From Bifidobacterium breve (GTDB taxonomy: Bacteria; Actinomycetota; Actinomycetes; S36-B12): a DNA stretch of 6,882 nucleotides. The notes under the pieces are model-generated. The model did not search any database. It was not told the DNA's origin and was given only the letters and a program-made list of their open reading frames with translations. The stretch covers positions 1 through 6,882 of the forward strand of contig CALPZT020000085.1 in the NCBI GenBank assembly GCA_943328365.2. The letters run 5' to 3'. The position numbers and the translations under genes are program-made. This document shows positions 1-4,670 of the stretch, in pieces; the first letter of the stretch is position 1, and each line of letters begins with the position of its first letter.

Positions 1-735
1 GACCGCGTCCACTTCACCGAGCAGGTGTCCCATCAGGGCGAGTCCGGCCAGATTCGTCCCGACATGATCGTCCACCTGGCTTCCGACCGGAGCGTCGTCG
101 ACGATGCGAAGGTCCCGCTCAACGCCTTCCTCGAGGCCGAGCGCAGCACCGATGAGGCCGCAACGAATACGCTCATGAAGCAGCACGCGGCCGACGTCGT
201 CCGGCATATCGATGCCCTTCAGGGCCGCGAGTACCAGCGCTTCGTGCCCCAGAACTGCGAGTTCATCGTGATGTTCCTGCCATCTGAGTCCCTCCTCGAG
301 GCCGCGCTCGATGCCCGACCAGACCTCCTCGATTACGCGTTCGCACGCAACATCGTGCCGGCAACCCCGACCACCCTGTTCGCCCTGCTGCGCACGGTCA
401 GCCTCTCGTGGCGACAGGAGCGGCTCGCGAAGCATGCTGAGGAGATTCAGCAGCTCGGCCAGGAGCTGCACGCCCGACTCTCGACGATGGCCGGGCACTT
501 CGCGAAGGTCGGCACCTCCCTCGACGCCGCAGTGAGCAACTACAACAAGGCGGTCGGGTCCCTTGAGACCCGGGTGCTCGTGACCGCCCGCGCCTTCAAT
601 GAGTTCGGGGTCACTGATGCCCAGCTCCCCGAAATCCCGGTTCTCACCGAGCGAGCACGCTCACTCAGCGCCCCGGAGCTGACCGACGCGGAGATCGCTT
701 CGGGCCATGCTGCACCGATTGAGCGCGCAGGTTGA
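1..735 (+). CDS. rmuC: DNA recombination protein RmuC, C-terminal part (5' end outside window)
   Basis: The reading frame is open from base 1 and ends at TGA 733-735, giving 244 visible residues; a GTG at 25 is internal, because the codons before it (DRVHFTEQ) continue the family sequence. The RmuC signature is clear: RPDMIVHL (visible residues 19-26) followed by VVDDAKVPLNAFLEA (from about 32). These provide the PD (20-21) and DAK (35-37) elements of a PD-(D/E)XK-type nuclease fold. They are followed by the family's ATPTTLFALLRTV block (about 112-124), a helical coiled region, and NKAVGSLETRVLVTARAF (about 182-199). RmuC is known from E. coli as a factor limiting recombination at inverted repeats and is a predicted nuclease; its exact substrate is not settled. 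RmuC proteins are usually about 400-500 residues, so roughly the first 40-50% lies upstream. The membrane-anchor and coiled-coil N-terminus expected in the family cannot be checked here. The next gene starts 13 bases downstream on the same strand. Confidence 0.95.
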   Translation, partial: DRVHFTEQVSHQGESGQIRPDMIVHLASDRSVVDDAKVPLNAFLEAERSTDEAATNTLMKQHAADVVRHIDALQGREYQRFVPQNCEFIVMFLPSESLLEAALDARPDLLDYAFARNIVPATPTTLFALLRTVSLSWRQERLAKHAEEIQQLGQELHARLSTMAGHFAKVGTSLDAAVSNYNKAVGSLETRVLVTARAFNEFGVTDAQLPEIPVLTERARSLSAPELTDAEIASGHAAPIERAG

Positions 736-736
736 G

Positions 737-742
737 TAGCCT
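737..742 (+). promoter_or_regulatory. TANNNT -10 box (TAGCCT) six bases before the GTG start at 749, possible leaderless promoter
   Basis: TAGCCT lies between the rmuC stop and the next start codon, followed by exactly six bases (AGGTAC) and then GTG 749-751. With the usual 6-7 base distance from -10 box to transcription start, the transcript would begin at or beside the start codon, as is common for leaderless mRNAs in Actinobacteria. No convincing -35 element sits at 16-18 bases; a TTGAGC at 719-724 is only 12 bases away. The AGG inside the six bases could instead act as a very close, weak ribosome binding site on an rmuC read-through transcript. Confidence 0.4.
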
Positions 743-748
743 AGGTAC

Positions 749-1690
749 GTGAGCGAAGGCTTTGGCGCGGTGCGAGATGTATCGGACGACGACGCCTACG
801 ACCGGCTCTTCCGGCCCGAACCGGAGCATGAACTCCACAATTCGTACGCCACCCCCAGTCTCGTCCCCGAGCCCGTCGTGGCCCCGGCTGGCCGAAACCT
901 TGTCGACACTGGCCGGCTTTTCCGCAGCGTCCATGCTGAGGCAGCAGCCCCCGCGCTCGAGGCAGTCCCCGCAGCCGAGGTACCCCACCTGCGCACCCTG
1001 CGCCTGGAGGTCAGCGAGCCGGTCGCCCCGATTCTCTCCACCCGCGCTTTCGAGCCGATGCCGACAGACGACCGGTTCGACGACGAGGTCGTTGCTGCTG
1101 CGGTCTCGGTGGAGCCTCGGCCCGTTCTGCCGCCCCTCGAAGACGAAGCCCTCGAACCAGCGTCCATCTTGATCGTCCGCGAACCCGAGTCGGTTGTTGA
1201 CGCACCCAGCCTGGTGAATCCGCGTCCCATCCCCGTCGAGCACTTCGACGACTTAAGGGGCTCATATGAGCCCGCAGCAGAGGGGTTCTGGGCCGCCGAC
1301 GCCATGCACGACTTCGACTGGCACACCGGGTTTCGCCCCACAGGCGCATACGTCATCGTGATCGGCGCAACCCTCATAGCCGGGCTCGCGTCCGCGCTCT
1401 TCCTCGGTTCCGGAACGGGCTGGCTCACCGGCCTGGTGCTGCTCCTCGCGAGCGCGCTCGTTGCCGCCCGCATCCGAATCCCGGATGCATCGGTCGCGGT
1501 CATTGCCCCGCCGATTGCCTTCTTCCTCGCCTGCATCACCGTCGGCCAGATCGGTCTCAGCGGCACCGGCGGCCTGGTCGGCCGGGTCGTCGATGTCTTC
1601 TTCGCACTGGCATCAGGCTGGTACTGGGTCATCGGTCCGGCTGTCGTCGCCCTCGCCATTGTCGTCTGGCGTCGACGGCGATCCGAATAG
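749..1690 (+). CDS. DUF6542-like membrane protein with long acidic N-terminal region
   Basis: The protein has 313 residues, starts with GTG and ends at TAG 1688-1690. Residues 1-195 are predicted disordered: rich in Pro, Ala, Asp, Glu and Val, with about 38 acidic residues and 24 prolines by hand count, and no recognisable fold. Residues 198-307 form a membrane domain with about four hydrophobic segments (roughly 200-219, 224-240, 248-267, 290-307), ending in a short Arg-rich tail (WRRRRSE). The layout and tone of this domain match DUF6542, a C-terminal membrane domain of Actinobacteria often encoded near ispH and xseA; this is recall of the family, not a search result. The positive-inside rule and the RRRR tail put the C-terminus in the cytoplasm, and four helices would put the acidic tail there too. 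Function is unknown. The protein contains no lysine and one cysteine. It follows rmuC by 13 bases and may be co-transcribed with it. It converges on ispH. Confidence 0.85.
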   Translation: MSEGFGAVRDVSDDDAYDRLFRPEPEHELHNSYATPSLVPEPVVAPAGRNLVDTGRLFRSVHAEAAAPALEAVPAAEVPHLRTLRLEVSEPVAPILSTRAFEPMPTDDRFDDEVVAAAVSVEPRPVLPPLEDEALEPASILIVREPESVVDAPSLVNPRPIPVEHFDDLRGSYEPAAEGFWAADAMHDFDWHTGFRPTGAYVIVIGATLIAGLASALFLGSGTGWLTGLVLLLASALVAARIRIPDASVAVIAPPIAFFLACITVGQIGLSGTGGLVGRVVDVFFALASGWYWVIGPAVVALAIVVWRRRRSE

Positions 1691-1704
1691 CAGAGCTTCA
1701 GTTT

Positions 1705-1725
1705 CGGCCGCTGATATAGCGGCCG
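1705..1725. terminator. Perfect inverted repeat between convergent genes, probable bidirectional terminator
   Basis: CGGCCGCT (1705-1712) and AGCGGCCG (1718-1725) are exact reverse complements around a GATAT loop, giving an 8-bp, seven-GC stem with a 5-base loop. It sits in the 39-base gap between the stop of the DUF6542-like gene (1690) and the stop of ispH (1730), so it can serve both. There is no U-tract on either strand, unlike classical intrinsic terminators; hairpins without U-tracts are commonly proposed as terminators in high-GC Actinobacteria. Confidence 0.65.
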
Positions 1726-1729
1726 GCTA

Positions 1730-2701
1730 CTACCGCTGCTGCTGCAGTGCTGCCGCCTTGATATCGCGGCGCAACTCCGGCGGCAGCGCGAACACCAAGG
1801 TCTCCTCGGCCGTCTTCACGAGTTCGACTGTCCCGAATCCCCGCGCCGCCAGCCACTCGAGCACCTCGTCGACGAGTACCTCAGGTACTGACGCCCCACT
1901 CGTGAGACCCACGGTCGTTGCGTCCGCAAACCACGACTCAGAGAGTTCGTCAGCGCTATCGACCCGGTGAGAGGCCCGTGCCCCCGCATCAAGCGCTACC
2001 TCGACCAGCCGAACCGAGTTCGAGGAGTTGCCCGACCCGACGACGATGAGCACATCGCACTGGGGGGCGATCTCCTTCACCGCCACCTGGCGGTTCTGCG
2101 TGGCGTAGCAGATGTCATCGCTCGGAGGGCTCATGAGGTTCGGATAACGGCCCTTGAGCACGCCAATCGTCTGCAGGGTCTCATCGACCGAGAGGGTCGT
2201 CTGCGAGAGCCAGACGAGCTTGTCGGTGTCAGGAAGGACAACGGATGACGCCTCCTCCGGAGTCTGCACGAGGGTGATGACATCGGGGGCCTCGCCGGTG
2301 GTGCCGACGACCTCCTCATGACCCTCGTGGCCGACGAGGACGATCTGGTACCCCTCGTCCGCGAATCGCCTGGCCTCGGCATGAACCTTGGTGACAAGCG
2401 GGCAGGTTGCGTCGATGGTCTTCAGTCCGCGCTCAGCGGACTCGGAATGGACCGTGGGCGCGACGCCATGAGCGGAGAAGACGACGGTTGCCCCCTCGGG
2501 GATCTCCTCGACCTCGTCGACGAAAATCGCGCCTCGGGCCTCAAGGGAGGCAACGACGTACTTGTTGTGAACGATCTCCTTGCGGACGTACACAGGTGCG
2601 CCGTAGAGATCGAGCGCCTTCTCGACTGACACGACTGCGCGATCGACGCCTGCGCAGTAGCCGCGGGGTGCTGCGAGGAGGACGCGCTTTGACTGAGGCA
2701 T
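1730..2701 (-). CDS. ispH: 4-hydroxy-3-methylbut-2-enyl diphosphate reductase (IspH/LytB)
   Basis: IspH carries out the last step of the MEP pathway in the cytoplasm, reducing HMBPP to IPP and DMAPP with a [4Fe-4S] cluster. From ATG 2699-2701 the protein has 323 residues, normal for the family. The three cluster cysteines are present: C16 in PRGYCAGVDRAV, C100 in DATCPLV and C198 in ICYATQNRQ. Substrate residues also match: H45 in EIVHNKYV, H78 in FSAHGV, H128 and E130 in GHEGHEEVVGT, T168 in SQTTLSVDE, and the SSN triplet 226-228 in SGNSSNSVRL. It should therefore be active. An in-frame ATG at 2738-2740 would add 13 residues (MDELSCTASYDGT) that are not IspH-like and overlap the divergent gene, so 2701 is preferred. 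A TANNNT box six bases before this start supports it. Transcription is divergent from the PNPOx-like/xseAB cluster, and the 3' end converges on the DUF6542-like gene. Confidence 0.98.
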   Translation of the reverse strand: MPQSKRVLLAAPRGYCAGVDRAVVSVEKALDLYGAPVYVRKEIVHNKYVVASLEARGAIFVDEVEEIPEGATVVFSAHGVAPTVHSESAERGLKTIDATCPLVTKVHAEARRFADEGYQIVLVGHEGHEEVVGTTGEAPDVITLVQTPEEASSVVLPDTDKLVWLSQTTLSVDETLQTIGVLKGRYPNLMSPPSDDICYATQNRQVAVKEIAPQCDVLIVVGSGNSSNSVRLVEVALDAGARASHRVDSADELSESWFADATTVGLTSGASVPEVLVDEVLEWLAARGFGTVELVKTAEETLVFALPPELRRDIKAAALQQQR

Positions 2702-2707
2702 GGTTCC

Positions 2708-2713
2708 ATCGTA
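2708..2713 (-). promoter_or_regulatory. TANNNT -10 box (TACGAT) six bases before the ispH ATG, probable leaderless promoter
   Basis: On the minus strand TACGAT is followed by GGAACC and then the ATG at 2701. The box fits the actinobacterial -10 consensus (TANNNT), and a start 6-7 bases later falls on the A of the ATG, implying a leaderless ispH mRNA. No good Shine-Dalgarno sequence precedes this ATG, which fits that reading. No clear -35 element is seen at the usual spacing; a TTGTCG lies only 12 bases upstream. The position also argues against the alternative ispH start at 2740. Confidence 0.5.
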
Positions 2714-2726
2714 GGACGCAGTGCAC

Positions 2727-2732
2727 GACAAT
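2727..2732 (+). promoter_or_regulatory. Weak -10-like box (GACAAT) six bases before the ATG at 2739
   Basis: GACAAT keeps the two most conserved -10 positions (A2 and T6) and is followed by TCGTCC and ATG 2739-2741, the same six-base spacing as for ispH and the DUF6542-like gene. It lacks the leading T and has no convincing -35. If the gene instead starts at GTG 2721, this site lies inside the coding region and has no meaning as a promoter. Confidence 0.22.
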
Positions 2733-2738
2733 TCGTCC

Positions 2739-3215
2739 ATGGGATTCGATCCGCTTCCGACGCTTCGCTCCGGCCCATGGTCGCTCGACGATGTTCAGCA
2801 CTTCCTGGAGCAGACAGCGATACCCATCCGGCTCGCATCAAATGGCCGCGGATTCCCGCTCGTCCAATCACAGTGGTTTCTCTATGAGGACGGGGCGCTT
2901 TGGTGCTGCGCGCAGGCCGACTCAGTTCTGGCAAAGCGCCTGACGCGCGATCCGCGATGCGCCTTCGAGGTGTCCGGCGACCTTCCTCCGTACCGGGGGG
3001 TCCGCGGAACCGGTCACGCCTCCCAGCATGCCGACGAGGCTCCACGGGTTCTCCCCCTGCTCATCGAGCGCTATCTCGGCACCACGCCATCGCCGCTGGC
3101 CGACTGGCTGCTCTCCCGGCTCGAAGTCGAGGTGGCAATCAGGATCAGCGATCTCTCCGTCACCTCCTGGGACTACTCAGCCCGGATGACGGCGCCCGCA
3201 GATCGCCGCGACTAG
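2739..3215 (+). CDS. Pyridoxamine 5'-phosphate oxidase-like (split beta-barrel, probable flavin-binding) protein
   Basis: From ATG 2739 the product has 158 residues. It resembles small PNPOx-like proteins: an N-terminal helix with SLDDVQHFLEQ (15-25), strands with FPLVQSQWFLYEDGALWCCAQ (39-59), LAKRLTRDPRCAFEVSGDLPPYRGVRGTGHA (64-94), and the C-terminal SWDYSARM (143-150) often seen in this group. Proteins of this fold bind FMN, F420, biliverdin or heme, and the cofactor cannot be told from sequence alone. The residues needed for true pyridoxine phosphate oxidase activity were not recognised, so a role in vitamin B6 synthesis should not be assumed. An upstream GTG at 2721 with AGGA at 2713-2716 is a real alternative start, adding MHDNSS; I chose the ATG because the extra residues look unconserved and because of the -10-like spacing. 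Its stop is two bases before the xseA start, so the genes are probably coupled. It is divergent from ispH. No signal peptide is visible. Confidence 0.85.
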   Translation: MGFDPLPTLRSGPWSLDDVQHFLEQTAIPIRLASNGRGFPLVQSQWFLYEDGALWCCAQADSVLAKRLTRDPRCAFEVSGDLPPYRGVRGTGHASQHADEAPRVLPLLIERYLGTTPSPLADWLLSRLEVEVAIRISDLSVTSWDYSARMTAPADRRD

Positions 3216-3217
3216 CG

Positions 3218-4387
3218 GTGGCCTTCGAATCGAGCCCAGAGAAGCCGGCTCCCGTCCGGACTGTCTCCCGCATGCTGTCCGACTGGATCGGCCGGCTCGG
3301 GCCGATCTGGATCGACGGGCAGGTGGCCGAGTTCCGGCCTCGGCCGGGCGCTCGGAATGTCTATCTCATCCTGCGCGATCCCGATGTCGATATGTCGCTC
3401 ACCGTCGTCGCCGACGCAGCGCTCGTTGGCTCCGTCCTGCCGGCGATCGAAGCCGGCCAACGGGTACTCGTGTTCGCCCGGCCGGAGTTCTGGTCCGGGC
3501 GGGGCAGCCTTCAGATGCGGGCCAAGGAAATCCGCCCAGTCGGGATCGGCGAGCTTCTCGCCCAGCTTGAGCGGCTCAAGGGAATCCTTGCGGCTGAGGG
3601 CCTTTTCTCGCCGGCGCGCAAGCGTCCACTGCCGTTCATCCCAAACCGGGTCGGCCTTATCTGCGGTCGGGCAAGTGCGGCCATGACCGACGTCCTGGTG
3701 AATGCGACCGAGCGTTGGCCCGCCGTGCAGTTCGAGGTGCGCGAGGTGGCGGTGCAGGGGGTGGCAGCAGTGCCCGCGGTTACCGAGGCCCTCGCCGACC
3801 TCGACGCGAATCCCGAGGTCGATGTCATTGTCATCGCTCGAGGCGGCGGAAGCGTCGAGGATCTCCTGCCCTTCAGCAACGAGACCCTCGTGCGCGCTGT
3901 CGCGGCCTGCGGTACCCCCGTTGTCTCAGCGATCGGCCATGAGCAGGATTCGCCGCTCCTCGACCTCGTCGCGGATGTCCGCGCCTCGACTCCGACCGAT
4001 GCGGCGAAGCGGATCGTTCCCTCGCTGCGGGAGCAGCAGGAGCTCGTTGCCGGCATGCGCCGGCGGCTGACAACGCAACTCGCCCATCGCCTCGATCGCG
4101 AGCAGGCGACCCTTGCCGACCGGCAGCGCCGAAGCTCGAGCCTGCTTCGGCACCTCATCGAGCGATCATCGAGCGATGTCGAGCACCTCGCCGCACGCGT
4201 TCGCGCGCTCTCACCGGCCGCCACGCTCGATCGCGGCTACGCCATCGTCACGAGCACCGATGGTGCGATCATCCGCGACGAGCAGCAGGTCGCCACCGGG
4301 GCAGCAGTTCGAGTCCGTGTCGCCTCCGGCGCATTCACCGCAACGAGAGCACCCGAACCGGCCACCATCAAGGGGAGCAGCACATGA
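3218..4387 (+). CDS. xseA: Exodeoxyribonuclease VII large subunit
   Basis: XseA is the catalytic subunit of exonuclease VII, which with XseB degrades single-stranded DNA from both ends into acid-soluble oligonucleotides in DNA repair. From GTG 3218 the product has 389 residues. Residues 12-108 form the OB-fold DNA-binding domain (PVRTVSRMLSDWIGRLG, then IWIDGQVAEF). The catalytic domain follows, with GLICGRASAAMTDVL (146-160), RGGGSVEDLLPFSNETLVRA (208-227) and SAIGHEQDSPLLDLVADVRASTPTDAA (237-263). A coiled coil of about 265-330 is followed by LSPAATLDRGYAIV (331-344). The shorter coiled coil explains the length against about 456 residues in E. coli; it is usual for Actinobacteria. The frame is open far upstream to 2900, but that part overlaps the PNPOx-like gene and is not XseA-like. 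GTG 3218 lies two bases after the preceding stop with no clear ribosome binding site, pointing to translational reinitiation. The 3' end overlaps xseB by ATGA. Confidence 0.97.
   Translation: MAFESSPEKPAPVRTVSRMLSDWIGRLGPIWIDGQVAEFRPRPGARNVYLILRDPDVDMSLTVVADAALVGSVLPAIEAGQRVLVFARPEFWSGRGSLQMRAKEIRPVGIGELLAQLERLKGILAAEGLFSPARKRPLPFIPNRVGLICGRASAAMTDVLVNATERWPAVQFEVREVAVQGVAAVPAVTEALADLDANPEVDVIVIARGGGSVEDLLPFSNETLVRAVAACGTPVVSAIGHEQDSPLLDLVADVRASTPTDAAKRIVPSLREQQELVAGMRRRLTTQLAHRLDREQATLADRQRRSSSLLRHLIERSSSDVEHLAARVRALSPAATLDRGYAIVTSTDGAIIRDEQQVATGAAVRVRVASGAFTATRAPEPATIKGSST
4370..4377 (+). promoter_or_regulatory. Ribosome binding site of xseB
   Basis: AAGGGGAG ends six bases before the xseB ATG (4384) and lies inside the last codons of xseA. 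It is the strongest Shine-Dalgarno match on the + strand of this cluster and fixes the xseB start at the ATGA overlap. Confidence 0.7.
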
Positions 4388-4614
4388 CGAAGGCCCAACC
4401 GAAATCCACGCCCCCGTTCGCCTACGAGGTGGCCCGCGACGAGCTCGCCTCCGTCGTGCAGCAACTCGAGGCCGGAGGCCTGACCCTCGAGGAGTCCCTC
4501 GCTCTTTGGGAGCGCGGCGAGGAACTCGCTGCCGTGTGCCAACGGTGGCTCGACTCCGCGCGCACCCGCCTCGACGCAGCGCAGCCGGGCCCCTCAGCCG
4601 AGGCGCCGGATTGA
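4384..4614 (+). CDS. xseB: Exodeoxyribonuclease VII small subunit
   Basis: The 76-residue product matches the XseB family: FAYEVARDELASVVQQLEAG (12-31), then LTLEESLALWERGEELAAVC (33-52), then a helix ending in RTRLD. The conserved pattern LExGxLxLEESLxLxExGxxL is complete. XseB forms a helical hairpin that binds the XseA coiled coil; several copies assemble on each XseA, and it is needed for a stable, active nuclease. Start and stop are well fixed by the ATGA overlap with xseA and the ribosome binding site just before it, so the two subunits are translationally coupled. The C-terminal tail (QPGPSAEAPD) is unstructured. The gene ends the + strand cluster and converges on the permease gene 56 bases away. 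Confidence 0.96.
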   Translation: MTKAQPKSTPPFAYEVARDELASVVQQLEAGGLTLEESLALWERGEELAAVCQRWLDSARTRLDAAQPGPSAEAPD

Positions 4615-4619
4615 GGCAC

Positions 4620-4658
4620 GCCGGCTGGGAGCCGAAACGGCTGAGAGGCTCGGCCGGC
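4620..4658. terminator. GC-rich nested hairpin between xseB and the convergent permease gene
   Basis: GCCGGC at 4620-4625 pairs with GCCGGC at 4653-4658, and inside it AGCCG (4630-4634) pairs with CGGCT (4638-4642) around an AAA loop. A competing pairing of GAGCC (4629-4633) with GGCTC (4647-4651) would extend the outer stem. There is no U-tract on either strand. The location, five bases after the xseB stop and 12 bases from the permease stop, suits a terminator for both genes. Confidence 0.55.
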
Positions 4659-4670
4659 AGCTGGCTCAGT

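Noticed and set aside
796..1659. A 287-codon open frame on the minus strand, opposite the DUF6542-like gene
   Set aside because: Its product is low-complexity Ser/Arg/Thr/Ala sequence typical of an antisense shadow in high-GC coding DNA. The + strand frame has a coherent membrane domain.
2702..2740. Longer ispH starting at the ATG at 2738-2740
   Set aside because: The 13 extra residues are unlike IspH N-termini and the -10-like box at 2708-2713 would then be inside the gene.
2900..3217. N-terminal extension of the xseA frame back to 2900
   Set aside because: The added residues are Arg/Ser/Pro-rich, overlap the PNPOx-like gene in another frame, and precede the true OB-fold start; GTG 3218 gives the normal family length.
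4157..4177. Tandem 10-base repeat ATCGAGCGAT with 11-base period inside xseA
   Set aside because: It encodes normal coiled-coil residues (IERSSSDVEH) in frame and looks like chance from repeated GAG/CGA/TCG codons.
3511..4224. A 237-codon minus-strand open frame opposite xseA
   Set aside because: Ser/Arg-rich shadow frame; the + strand carries complete XseA motifs.
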